A stretch of 63,474 nucleotides of DNA, taken from NCBI GenBank assembly GCA_037131735.1, contig JBAXQM010000014.1, positions 1 through 63,474 of the forward strand. Direction: 5' to 3'. This DNA comes from CAIUPE01 sp037131735. GTDB taxonomy: Bacteria > Pseudomonadota > Alphaproteobacteria > Rhizobiales > Beijerinckiaceae. Within the stretch, counting starts at the first letter, position 1. Each line of letters starts with the position of its first letter. The notes below the pieces were generated by a model that made no database searches, was not told the DNA's origin, and saw only the letters and a program-made list of their open reading frames with translations. Made by a program: the position numbers and the translations under genes. Positions 41,393 through 50,247 of this stretch are shown here, piece after piece.

Positions 41393-44300
41393 ATGGCGCG
41401 TGTTTTGGAAGAGGTCGGCTTTGTCCATCTTCACGTCCATTCGTCCTATTCGCTCCTTGAGGGCGCGCTGAAGATCGATGATCTCAAAAAGCAGGCGCTC
41501 GGCGACCGGATGCCGGCGCTGGCGCTGACCGACACGAATAATCTCTTCGGGGCGCTCGAGTTTTCCGAAAAATTATCGGGGTCGGGAATCCAGCCGATCA
41601 TCGGCGTCGAATTATCTATCGATTTCGGGGATGAGCCACAAACACGCGGCAGTGTCGCGGGGGCGGCTTTTCCATCAATCGTTCTGATTGCCGCGACTGA
41701 GGCGGGTTACGATCATCTGATGGCACTGTCCTCCGAGGCCTATCTTAAGCCCTTGTCAGGTGAGGCAGCCCATATCGCTATTACGTCACTCGCAGCTCAT
41801 GCTGATGGCGTGATTGCGCTTACAGGAGGGCCGAAGGGGCCGCTCGATCGGGCGCTCGCATCGGGGCAAGGCGACCTTGCTGAGCAACGGCTTCAAAAAT
41901 TGAAAATTTTGTTCGATGACCGGTTGTACATGGAGCTGCAGCGTCATGGCTTGCCCGAGGAAGAGCGGGTTGAGCCGGCGCTGATTGATCTCGCTTACCG
42001 GTTTGATGTGCCACTTGTTGCGACAAATGAGCCCTTCTTTCCGAAGCCGCAATCCTATGAAGCCCATGATGCGTTAATGGCGATTGCCGAAGGGCGTTTG
42101 ATTTCGGACACTGAGCGCCGACGCGTGACGCCTGATCATTATTTCAAGACGCGCACGGCGATGAAAAAACTCTTCGCTGATTTGCCAGAAGCGCTCGCCA
42201 ACACAATCGAGATTGCTCTCCGCTGCAGCTATCGCCCACAAATGCGCAAACCGATTTTGCCGCGCTTCACCGATGGGCAGAATAGCGAAGCACAGGAGTT
42301 GCGGAAGCAGGCGACTGCCGGGCTCAAAGAGCGATTGACGATGCATGGTCCCGCCGAGGGATTGACGGAAGCGGATTATCACGCGCGGCTTGATTTCGAG
42401 CTCTCTGTTATCGAGCGGATGGATTATCCAGGTTATTTTCTGATCGTTGCGGATTTCATTCAATGGGCGAAAGCGCAAGGAATTCCCGTGGGGCCAGGTC
42501 GTGGCTCGGGCGCGGGTTCGCTTGTCGCTTATGCTTTAACAATTACCGATCTTGATCCCTTGCGGTTCGGCCTGCTGTTTGAGCGGTTTCTCAATCCTGA
42601 ACGCGTATCAATGCCCGACTTTGATATCGATTTTTGTCAGGATCGGCGCGATGAAGTCATTCGCTATGTCCGTGATAAATATGGCGCGGATCGTGTTGCG
42701 CAAATTATCACCTTCGGCACCTTGCAAGCGCGCGGTGTGTTGCGCGACGTCGGCCGTGTGCTTGAGATGCCTTATGGCCAGGTCGATAAGCTCACAAAAC
42801 TCGTGCCGCAAAATCCCGCAAACCCCGTAACGCTTGAACAAGCAATTGCAACCGAGCAAAGATTGCGTGCGGCGGCCGATGAAGACCCAACTGTTAAACG
42901 TCTTCTCGATATGGCGTTGCTTCTTGAAGGCTTGCATCGTCACGCGTCAACGCATGCGGCGGGCCTTGTGATCGGTGATCGGCCGCTTGAACAGCTCGTT
43001 CCTCTTTATCGCGATCCAAAGTCGGACATGTTGGTGACCCAATTCAATATGAAATGGGTTGAATCAGCAGGCCTTGTGAAATTCGACTTTCTCGGATTGA
43101 AAACGCTGACCGTATTGCAAAAAGCTCTGGAGCTTTTGCGCAGTCGGGGCGTTGTTCTTGATCTCGCAACGATCCCGCTTGATGACACGCGCACCTTCGA
43201 CATGCTCGGGCGTGGCGAGACGGTGGGCGTGTTCCAGCTTGAAAGTGCGGGCATGCGCAAAGCGCTTGCCGAAATGCGCGCGGATCGGTTCGAAGACATT
43301 ATCGCCCTTGTGGCGCTTTATCGACCGGGCCCGATGGCGAATATTCCGGTTTATAATGCGCGTAAGAACGGCAAGGAAAAACCGGATTATCTTCATCCCA
43401 AACTCGAAGTCTCTTTGAAAGAGACTTATGGCGTCATCATTTATCAAGAACAGGTGATGCAGATTGCGCAAATCCTTTCGGGCTATTCGCTCGGTGAAGC
43501 TGATCTCTTGCGCCGCGCGATGGGTAAGAAGATCAAGAAAGAGATGGATGCACAGCGTGAGCGCTTCGTGTCGGGTGCGGTTGAACGCGGATTAGATGAA
43601 AAAATCGCCGACGAGATTTTTGATCTTCTCGCAAAATTCGCTGACTATGGTTTCAACAAGAGTCACGCCGCTGCTTATGCGCTCGTGGCTTATCAAACTG
43701 CTTATTTGAAAGCGAATTATCCCGTCGAATTTCTCGCAGCATCAATGACGCTTGATCTTTCCAACACGGATAAGCTTTCAGAATTTCGTCGAGAAGCGCA
43801 GCGTCTTGGTTTTAGAGTTGATCCACCATCGGTCAATAAATCAGGCGTTGTGTTCGATGTGCACGCTGACCCAGATGGACAATTGTCGATCCGCTACGCT
43901 TTGGCGGCGATTAAGGGTGTAGGCCAACATGCGGTTGAAAGCTTAGTTACAGCGCGGGCAAAACAACCTTTCAAAGATCTTTCCGATCTCGCACGGCGCA
44001 TAAATCCGCGTCTCGTCAACAAGAAGACGCTAGAAAGTTTAATTGCAGCGGGCGCACTCGATGAGCTTGAAAAAGATCGTGCACGGGCCTTTGCAACGGT
44101 CGATCAGATTTTGGCGCTCGCGAACCGTTCGCAAGACGAAGCCAGTGCGGGGCAGGGTGATATTTTCGGTTCGATGGGCGAGAAAGAACCCTTGCGGATT
44201 CCGCCGCATAAGCCTTGGCTCGCCTCCGAAAGGCTGCAACGGGAATATGACGCCATCGGGTTCTTCCTTTCGGGTCATCCGCTTGATGACTATACGACGA

Positions 44301-44842
44301 TTCTGAAACGGTTGCGGCTTCAGACTTACACTGAGCTGGCCCGCGCGGCGCGCGCTGGTGCGCCAGCCGGCCGCATCGCGGCGACCGTTTTGGACCGCAC
44401 CGAACGGCGGACGAAGTCGGGCTCCAAGATGGGTATTTTGGCGCTATCCGACCGGACGGGCCATTTCGAGGCGATCATTTTCCAAGAGGGTCTCAATCAT
44501 TACCGGGACATCCTCGAGCCGGGGCAGGCCGTAATCCTGATGGTTCAGGCGCAGGTCGAGGGCGAGGATGTCCGGTTGCGGATCAATGGCGTCGAGCCGC
44601 TTGAAAAGGCGGCAGCGAAACTCCCCACCGCGCTTCGGGTGACAATTGGTGATGAAAAGGCGATTTCCGAGGTCGCAGGAGCCCTAAAGGCCAAGGGAGA
44701 CGGCGAAGTTTCGCTAATTATTCCGGTCGAAGGTGGTGGCCGCGAGGTCGAGATGAAGTTGCCCGGCCGGTTCCAGGCGACGCCGCAGGTCGCTGGTCTC
44801 TTGCGGACCCTTCCGGGGGTCCTCGCGGTCGAACACGCTTGA
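41393..44842 (+). CDS. dnaE: DNA polymerase III alpha subunit
   Basis: Replicative polymerase catalytic subunit, 1149 residues. The N-terminal PHP domain starts FVHLHVHSSYSLLEGALKIDDL. The palm active-site motif PDFDIDF is at 408-414, with SHAAAYALVAYQTAYLKANYPVEFLAA in the fingers. The C-terminal part has helix-hairpin-helix and an OB-fold (GRIAATVLDRTERRTKSGSKMGILALSD). Sequence type is DnaE1, not the error-prone ImuC/DnaE2. It follows lolD in the usual rhizobial order, and a GGAG precedes the ATG. Confidence 0.97.
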   Translation: MARVLEEVGFVHLHVHSSYSLLEGALKIDDLKKQALGDRMPALALTDTNNLFGALEFSEKLSGSGIQPIIGVELSIDFGDEPQTRGSVAGAAFPSIVLIAATEAGYDHLMALSSEAYLKPLSGEAAHIAITSLAAHADGVIALTGGPKGPLDRALASGQGDLAEQRLQKLKILFDDRLYMELQRHGLPEEERVEPALIDLAYRFDVPLVATNEPFFPKPQSYEAHDALMAIAEGRLISDTERRRVTPDHYFKTRTAMKKLFADLPEALANTIEIALRCSYRPQMRKPILPRFTDGQNSEAQELRKQATAGLKERLTMHGPAEGLTEADYHARLDFELSVIERMDYPGYFLIVADFIQWAKAQGIPVGPGRGSGAGSLVAYALTITDLDPLRFGLLFERFLNPERVSMPDFDIDFCQDRRDEVIRYVRDKYGADRVAQIITFGTLQARGVLRDVGRVLEMPYGQVDKLTKLVPQNPANPVTLEQAIATEQRLRAAADEDPTVKRLLDMALLLEGLHRHASTHAAGLVIGDRPLEQLVPLYRDPKSDMLVTQFNMKWVESAGLVKFDFLGLKTLTVLQKALELLRSRGVVLDLATIPLDDTRTFDMLGRGETVGVFQLESAGMRKALAEMRADRFEDIIALVALYRPGPMANIPVYNARKNGKEKPDYLHPKLEVSLKETYGVIIYQEQVMQIAQILSGYSLGEADLLRRAMGKKIKKEMDAQRERFVSGAVERGLDEKIADEIFDLLAKFADYGFNKSHAAAYALVAYQTAYLKANYPVEFLAASMTLDLSNTDKLSEFRREAQRLGFRVDPPSVNKSGVVFDVHADPDGQLSIRYALAAIKGVGQHAVESLVTARAKQPFKDLSDLARRINPRLVNKKTLESLIAAGALDELEKDRARAFATVDQILALANRSQDEASAGQGDIFGSMGEKEPLRIPPHKPWLASERLQREYDAIGFFLSGHPLDDYTTILKRLRLQTYTELARAARAGAPAGRIAATVLDRTERRTKSGSKMGILALSDRTGHFEAIIFQEGLNHYRDILEPGQAVILMVQAQVEGEDVRLRINGVEPLEKAAAKLPTALRVTIGDEKAISEVAGALKAKGDGEVSLIIPVEGGGREVEMKLPGRFQATPQVAGLLRTLPGVLAVEHA

Positions 44843-44870
44843 TTTTACGCCGGAATCTACGGTTTCGGCC

Positions 44871-44899
44871 TTGCCAATTCAGGCCTTCGCCAGTATAGC
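44871..44899 (+). promoter_or_regulatory. Sigma-70-like promoter for rpsB-tsf
   Basis: TTGCCA (44871-44876), 17 bases, TATAGC (44894-44899), about 100 bases before the rpsB ATG in the dnaE-rpsB gap. The roughly 100-base leader would leave room for ribosomal-protein feedback control. Confidence 0.6.
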
Positions 44900-45004
44900 A
44901 CGCCCCATCACACATGCAGGGACTGGGCTTACGGGTCCTTTCCGGTGGCTGCTCATGAGGAGTGGTTCACATCCCCTGCAGAGGACATAACCGGAGAATA
45001 CCCA

Positions 45005-46012
45005 ATGGCTTTGCCAGATTTTTCCATGCGTCAATTGCTTGAGGCAGGTGCCCATTTCGGTCACCAGTCGCATCGTTGGAATCCGAAGATGCAACACTTC
45101 ATCTTCGGCACACGTAACAATATTCACATCATCGATCTCGCGCAGACCGTGCCGATGCTTCATCGCGCTTTGCAGGCTGTTTCGGACACGGTCGCTAATG
45201 GCGGTCGCGTGTTGTTCGTTGGTACGAAGCGTCAGGCTTCGGAACTCGTGGCGGATGCTGCCAAGCGTTCGGCTCAGTATTACGTCAACTCGCGTTGGCT
45301 CGGCGGCATGCTCACAAACTGGAAGACAATCTCCGGTTCAATCCAGCGCTTGCGTAAGATTGATGAGATGTTGGCTTCAGGCGTGCAGGGCTTGACGAAA
45401 AAAGAACGTCTCATGATGTCGCGCGAAAAGGAAAAGCTTGAGCGCGCGCTCGGTGGTATCCGTGAAATGGGCGGCACACCCGATCTCATTTTCGTAATCG
45501 ATACCAACAAAGAACAGCTCGCCATTCAAGAAGCGCGTCGTCTTAACATTCCGGTCGCGGCAATTATCGATACGAATTGCGATCCGGATGGCATCACATT
45601 CCCGATTCCAGGCAATGATGACGCGGGTCGTGCGATTGCGCTTTATTGTGATCTCATCGCGCGTGCTGCGCTTGACGGCATTTCACGCGGTCAGGGTTCG
45701 GCGGGCGTTGATGTTGGCGCTTTCGAGAAGCCTGTTGTTGAAGCACTTCCCGCAGAATTGCCTGCTTACTCGGGGGATGCGTTCGAGCGTTTGGCTGCCC
45801 CACCCGGGGCGCCGAAGGCCTTGAGGAAGATCTGGGGTATTGGCCCGCAGCTTGAACAGAAGCTCAATGAAGCTGGTGTTTATCACTATTGGCAAATTGC
45901 AGCATTGAACGATGCCGATACCGCATCGCTTGATCGCGATTTGAAGCTGAATGGTCGTGCCGCTCGCGATAATTGGATTGCATCTGCACGCGCTTTGATT
46001 GAAGCAGCTTGA
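45005..46012 (+). CDS. rpsB: 30S ribosomal protein S2 with C-terminal extension
   Basis: Ribosomal protein of the small subunit body, 335 residues from ATG 45005 (GGAG at about 44993). The core (about 1-225) has the family signatures: LLEAGAHFGHQSHRWNPKM, GTKRQASELVADAA and VAAIIDTNCDPDGITFPIPGNDDA. A C-terminal extension of roughly 100 residues ends in a helix-hairpin-helix-like segment (LRKIWGIGPQLEQKLNEAG...), also known in other alphaproteobacterial S2 proteins but absent in E. coli. An upstream in-frame start at 44945 would add 20 atypical residues and is rejected. Confidence 0.95.
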   Translation: MALPDFSMRQLLEAGAHFGHQSHRWNPKMQHFIFGTRNNIHIIDLAQTVPMLHRALQAVSDTVANGGRVLFVGTKRQASELVADAAKRSAQYYVNSRWLGGMLTNWKTISGSIQRLRKIDEMLASGVQGLTKKERLMMSREKEKLERALGGIREMGGTPDLIFVIDTNKEQLAIQEARRLNIPVAAIIDTNCDPDGITFPIPGNDDAGRAIALYCDLIARAALDGISRGQGSAGVDVGAFEKPVVEALPAELPAYSGDAFERLAAPPGAPKALRKIWGIGPQLEQKLNEAGVYHYWQIAALNDADTASLDRDLKLNGRAARDNWIASARALIEAA

Positions 46013-46030
46013 ACTTAGTCATGCTGCTGA

Positions 46031-46098
46031 CGCATCCGATGAATAGGATGCGGTTTTAGACAACAGGACGGCGAAAACAATTTCGCCGTTCTTTCATT
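46031..46098 (+). terminator. Two hairpins between rpsB and tsf, possible attenuator
   Basis: Hairpin 1: CGCATCC (46031-46037) with GGATGCG (46046-46052). Hairpin 2: ACGGCGAAA (46068-46076) with TTTCGCCGT (46081-46089), loop ACAA, followed by TCTTTCATT. The second looks like a partial Rho-independent terminator that would reduce tsf expression relative to rpsB. Confidence 0.6.
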
Positions 46099-46121
46099 AT
46101 GGATGTGAAAGGATCAAACCG

Positions 46122-47045
46122 ATGGCTGCGATTACCGCCGCGATGGTCAAGGAACTGCGCGAAACCTCAGGCGCAGGCATGATGGATTGCAAAGCTGCAT
46201 TGGAAGCCAATGACGGCAATATTGAAGCGGCCATTGATTGGCTGCGCAAGAAGGGTCTCTCGAAGGCTGCAAAGAAATCAGGTCGTGTCGCTGCTGAAGG
46301 TCTTATCGGCTTGAAGGTCGAAGGCAACAAAGGCGTTCTCGTTGAAGTCAATTCCGAGACAGACTTTGTGGCACGCAATGATGCCTTCCAGGCACTTGTT
46401 CGTTCAATCGCTGGCGTAGCGCACAAGGCTGGCGCTGACGTTGAAAAGATTACGTCTGCAGCGCATCCCGCTGGCGGTTCGGTTGCTGAAGCGATCCAAA
46501 ACGCGATTGCAACAATCGGCGAGAACATGACTCTGCGTCGTGCGGCTGAAGTGGCTGTTCCAGAAGGCGTTGTCGGTGCTTATCTTCATACATCGATTGC
46601 AGACGGTCTTGGTAAAATCGGTGTCCTTGTCGGTTTGAAGTCATCGGGCAAGGCCGATGAACTTGCGGCTTTGGGCCGCCAGATTGCGATGCATGTCGCC
46701 GCGACGAACCCGCTCGCGCTTGATGCGTCGGGTCTTGATCCGGCTACCGTTGCTCGTGAGAAAGCTGTTCTAGCTGACAAGAATGCGGGCAAGCCGGCCA
46801 ATGTTCTCGAAAAGATTATCGAGAGTGGTTTGAAGACCTACTACAAAGAAGTGTGCTTGCTCGAGCAGGCCTATATCCATGATCCGTCGAAGACGGTCGG
46901 CCAAGCGGTGAAAGACTCCGCTGGCAAGGTCGGCGCGCCGGTCGAACTCACCGGTTTCGTGCGTTACGCGCTCGGCGAGGGGATCGAGAAACAAGAAAGC
47001 GATTTTGCCGCCGAAGTGGCGGCAGCCTCCGGTGTAAAAGCCTGA
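46122..47045 (+). CDS. tsf: Translation elongation factor Ts
   Basis: Guanine-nucleotide exchange factor for EF-Tu, 307 residues. The N-terminal UBA-like domain has the signature LRETSGAGMMDCKAALEAN, followed by the core segment NSETDFVARNDAFQ that contacts EF-Tu. The length and the order rpsB-tsf-pyrH-frr are normal. It is separated from rpsB by two hairpins and followed by a strong terminator. Confidence 0.97.
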   Translation: MAAITAAMVKELRETSGAGMMDCKAALEANDGNIEAAIDWLRKKGLSKAAKKSGRVAAEGLIGLKVEGNKGVLVEVNSETDFVARNDAFQALVRSIAGVAHKAGADVEKITSAAHPAGGSVAEAIQNAIATIGENMTLRRAAEVAVPEGVVGAYLHTSIADGLGKIGVLVGLKSSGKADELAALGRQIAMHVAATNPLALDASGLDPATVAREKAVLADKNAGKPANVLEKIIESGLKTYYKEVCLLEQAYIHDPSKTVGQAVKDSAGKVGAPVELTGFVRYALGEGIEKQESDFAAEVAAASGVKA

Positions 47046-47060
47046 GGACATCAAAGATAA

Positions 47061-47087
47061 AAGCGGCGCTTCGGCGCCGCTTTTTTT
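47061..47087 (+). terminator. Rho-independent terminator after tsf
   Basis: AAGCGGCGC (47061-47069) pairs with GCGCCGCTT (47074-47082) around a TTCG tetraloop and runs into seven T residues (47081-47087). It ends the rpsB-tsf unit; pyrH begins 32 bases later. Confidence 0.93.
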
Positions 47088-47118
47088 ATGATGCGCGAGA
47101 GAATCGGGAGAGTGGCTC

Positions 47119-47832
47119 ATGTCGAAGATTAAACGCGTCCTCGTAAAATTGTCCGGCGAGGCTTTGATTGCCCCCGATGGCTATTGGCTCAACCCGGCAA
47201 CGCTATCGCGCCTTGCGGCCGATCTCGCGGCTGCATCGCAATCGGGTTACGAGATCGCGGTCGTTATCGGCGGCGGTAACATCATCCGGGGCGCAAAAGT
47301 GGGTGCAGCGGGATGGATTGATCGCGCAACCGCTGACTCTATGGGCATGCTCGCGACAATTATGAATTCCATCGCGCTTGAGGGTGCGATCGAAGCGCAA
47401 GGCGCTTCTGCCCGTACTTTGTCGGCCGTGGCAGTACCCACTATCTGCGAAACCTATGCGCGTCAGCTTGCGTCGCATCTGATTTCAAAAAAGCGGATTG
47501 TTGTTCTCGCGGGCGGAACCGGGAGCCCCTTCTTCACGACCGATACTGCGGCGGTGCTGCGCGCGGTAGAATTGAAATGCGATGCGGTGTTGAAGGCGAC
47601 ACAGGTGGATGGTGTTTACACAGCAGATCCGAACAAGGATCCGACCGCCACGCGCTTTGATACGCTGACCCATGATGAGGCTATTTCCCGCGATCTGAAG
47701 ATTATGGACACCGCCGCTTTCGCTCTTGCCCGGGAAAACCGGTTAAACATTCTCGTTGGCTCTGCCCATCGGGAGGGGGCGATTACGGCGATCTTGCGTG
47801 GTGAGGCCAAATCGACTTTGGTGACCCCCTAA
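47119..47832 (+). CDS. pyrH: Uridylate kinase (UMP kinase)
   Basis: Phosphorylates UMP to UDP in pyrimidine nucleotide synthesis; bacterial amino-acid-kinase fold, 237 residues. Motifs: VLVKLSGEAL at the N-terminus, VIGGGNIIRGA phosphate loop, FFTTDTAAVLRAVELKCDAVLKAT, and GVYTADPNKDPTAT. Start ATG 47119 lies just after the tsf terminator, so either read-through or a promoter within the short gap must serve it. The frr gene follows after 78 bases. Confidence 0.96.
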   Translation: MSKIKRVLVKLSGEALIAPDGYWLNPATLSRLAADLAAASQSGYEIAVVIGGGNIIRGAKVGAAGWIDRATADSMGMLATIMNSIALEGAIEAQGASARTLSAVAVPTICETYARQLASHLISKKRIVVLAGGTGSPFFTTDTAAVLRAVELKCDAVLKATQVDGVYTADPNKDPTATRFDTLTHDEAISRDLKIMDTAAFALARENRLNILVGSAHREGAITAILRGEAKSTLVTP

Positions 47833-47910
47833 GAGATCTACCGCCTTGAATGCCCGTCCGCTAAGGCGTAATCAGCGGCGGTTCACCTCGTAAATACGGA
47901 AACCGGTTCC

Positions 47911-48471
47911 ATGAGTGCCACTTTTAATCTTGATGACATCAAACGCCGTATGCAGGCCTCGATCGCGTCCTATAAGCATGATCTCGGCGGCTTGCGCACG
48001 GGTCGCGCCTCAGCGAGCCTGCTCGATCCTATTCAGGTCGATGCCTATGGGTCCTTGATGCCATTGAACCAAGTGGCAACGGTCACCGTCCCTGAACCGC
48101 GTATGTTATCGGTTCAAGTTTGGGATAAGAGCATGGCTCTTGCCGTGGATAAGGCCATTCGGGAATCAAGCCTGGGCCTTAATCCCCAAACGGAAGGTCA
48201 GGTAATTCGCATCCGGATTCCTGAACTCAATGAGCAGCGCCGCAAAGAAATGGTCAAAGTGGCTCATAAATATGCCGAAGAAACCCGTGTGGCTGTTCGT
48301 CATATTCGTCGCGATGGTCTCGACCTTTTGAAAAAGCTCGAGAAGGATGGCAAAATGAGTGAAGATGATGCCGCTCGTCATTCCGAACAGGTTCAAAAGG
48401 CCACTGATCAATCGGTGACTGAAATCGATCAGATCTTGGCGGCCAAAGAAAAAGAAATCATGCAGGTTTAA
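47911..48471 (+). CDS. frr: Ribosome recycling factor
   Basis: Tri-helical, tRNA-mimicking protein (186 residues) that with EF-G splits post-termination ribosomes. Conserved stretches: LRTGRASASLLDPIQVDAYG, PLNQVATVTVPEPRMLSVQVWDK, and IRIPELNEQRRKEMVKVAHKYAE. The pyrH-frr-uppS order is standard. Confidence 0.97.
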   Translation: MSATFNLDDIKRRMQASIASYKHDLGGLRTGRASASLLDPIQVDAYGSLMPLNQVATVTVPEPRMLSVQVWDKSMALAVDKAIRESSLGLNPQTEGQVIRIRIPELNEQRRKEMVKVAHKYAEETRVAVRHIRRDGLDLLKKLEKDGKMSEDDAARHSEQVQKATDQSVTEIDQILAAKEKEIMQV

Positions 48472-48546
48472 GGGGCAACCCTTCGACGGTCCCACAAGTT
48501 AGAAAATTAGCGTTGTTTTTAAACTGAGGCTTTCGCGCGGAAATTC

Positions 48547-49287
48547 ATGACGGCTCTGATTCCCGATCTCATACCCCAGCATGTTGCTATCATTATGGAT
48601 GGCAATGGCCGCTGGGCGTCTCAACGGGGGTTGCCGCGTTTCGAGGGACATCGTCGTGGTGTCGAGGCGCTCCGAAAAACGATCCGTGCAGCGGAAGACT
48701 TCGGTATTCGGTATCTGACCGTCTATAGTTTTTCGTCCGAGAACTGGAAACGCCCGGCCGCGGAAGTTAGCGATTTGATGGGCTTACTTCGTCGGTTCAT
48801 TCGCAACGATCTTGCCGAGCTTCACTCGCGCAATATTCGTGTCCGTGTCATCGGTGTAAAAGAGGGGCTGGCACCTGACATCATCGCGCTGCTTGATGAG
48901 TCCGAACAACTGACCAAAAACAACACCGGCCTCACCTTTGTTGTGGCCTTTAATTATGGCGCACGGCGGGAGATTGCCGATGCGGCACGTTTGATTGCCC
49001 AAGCGGTGAAAGTGGGCGAAATCAATGTTAATACAATAGATGAAAAACTTGTTTCAAACTATTTGAACACAGTTGGAATTCCCGACCCAGAACTCGTTAT
49101 TCGAACGTCTGGTGAACAGCGGCTTTCCAATTTTCTTTTGTGGCAGTCATCTTATTCTGAGTTTGTATTTACGTCTGGTCATTGGCCGGATTTTGGTCGT
49201 GACGCGCTTGAAGATGCACTTCTAGTTTATCAATCGCGTGACCGGCGTTTTGGCGGCCTGAGTTCTGCGATGGGCGGTGTCCGTTGA
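48547..49287 (+). CDS. uppS: Isoprenyl transferase (undecaprenyl diphosphate synthase)
   Basis: Cis-prenyltransferase, 246 residues, making the C55 lipid carrier for peptidoglycan and O-antigen. The catalytic Asp18 lies in IIMDGNGRWA; further motifs are GHRRGVEALR, TVYSFSSENWKRP, VVAFNYGARREI and DPELVIRTSGEQRLSNFLLWQ. Its end overlaps cdsA by 4 bases. Confidence 0.95.
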   Translation: MTALIPDLIPQHVAIIMDGNGRWASQRGLPRFEGHRRGVEALRKTIRAAEDFGIRYLTVYSFSSENWKRPAAEVSDLMGLLRRFIRNDLAELHSRNIRVRVIGVKEGLAPDIIALLDESEQLTKNNTGLTFVVAFNYGARREIADAARLIAQAVKVGEINVNTIDEKLVSNYLNTVGIPDPELVIRTSGEQRLSNFLLWQSSYSEFVFTSGHWPDFGRDALEDALLVYQSRDRRFGGLSSAMGGVR

Positions 49288-50132
49288 GTAATGACGGTTC
49301 GGCAAAGAAATCCCTTGGGGCGTCGGAACTCGCTGCCCGTGTTATCTCGTCGTTAGCACTCGCCGGGCTTGCCTTGGTCAGCGCATGGTTCGGTGGGATC
49401 GTTCTCGCTATTGTTTGGTCCGTTGCGGCAATCGCTGTGCTCTGGGAATGGCTGAAGCTGATTGGCATATCCGGCAGCTCGCTTGTCGCTTTCTGGATTT
49501 TTGGCGCAGCGAGCATTCTTTTTTCAGCTTTTTCCGATGAGCTTTTCGGTCTCGAAGATTATGCGATGCTCTGGCCGGCGATTATCGCAGCACTCATCCT
49601 CGGTGTGGTGGCGCAGCTTCGAAAACAATCCTTTGTCTGGACTGCTGCCGGACCGATTTATGCGGCAATCGTTGTGCTCGCGCCGATTTGGTTGAGAGGG
49701 CGGGAGCCCGACGGATTGGTCGCACTTCTCTGGCTGTTCCTTGTTGTATGGATTTCAGACATTGGCGCTTATTTCGTTGGGCGTCGGATTGGTGGGCCAA
49801 AGTTGTGGCCAGCCATTAGTCCTAAAAAGACTTGGTCAGGTTTGTTTGGAGGTCTCTTTTTCGGGACGCTCTTAGCGTCTGGCTTTGTTCTTTTCGACCG
49901 GATGGTGATTGGCCCGATTTTTATCGGGGGGATTGGCCTATTTATCCTTACACTCGGAACGTCCTTGGTATCGGAGCTTGGTGACCTTTTTGAATCGGCA
50001 ATGAAGCGGCATTTTGGTGCCAAAGATTCGGGTCAGATCATTCCGGGTCATGGTGGCATCATGGATCGGCTGGATTCATTTGTCGCCGCGGGACTTTTCG
50101 CCGTTATTGCGCTCGATCTCTTTGGTTTTTGA
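49284..50132 (+). CDS. cdsA: Phosphatidate cytidylyltransferase
   Basis: Inner-membrane enzyme making CDP-diacylglycerol from phosphatidate and CTP, the branch point of phospholipid synthesis. 282 residues, about eight helices. The family's C-terminal signature is covered by WISDIGAYFVGRRIGG, SPKKTWSG and SELGDLFESAMKRHFGAKDSGQIIPGHGGIMDRLDS. The start is TTG or GTG-like (the frame opens by overlapping the uppS stop), read as initiator Met. Unusually, rseP follows directly without dxr. Confidence 0.92.
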   Translation: MSNDGSAKKSLGASELAARVISSLALAGLALVSAWFGGIVLAIVWSVAAIAVLWEWLKLIGISGSSLVAFWIFGAASILFSAFSDELFGLEDYAMLWPAIIAALILGVVAQLRKQSFVWTAAGPIYAAIVVLAPIWLRGREPDGLVALLWLFLVVWISDIGAYFVGRRIGGPKLWPAISPKKTWSGLFGGLFFGTLLASGFVLFDRMVIGPIFIGGIGLFILTLGTSLVSELGDLFESAMKRHFGAKDSGQIIPGHGGIMDRLDSFVAAGLFAVIALDLFGF

Positions 50133-50247
50133 GCCTTTTTCTCCAAGTCCTTCATTGTTCTTGCCGCATCTTCGCCTTATTGATTGCGCATCCGGAGCAG
50201 TAGCCCGAGTCCGTTGAAACTCACTCCCCGCATTTGAAGGAAAACTG

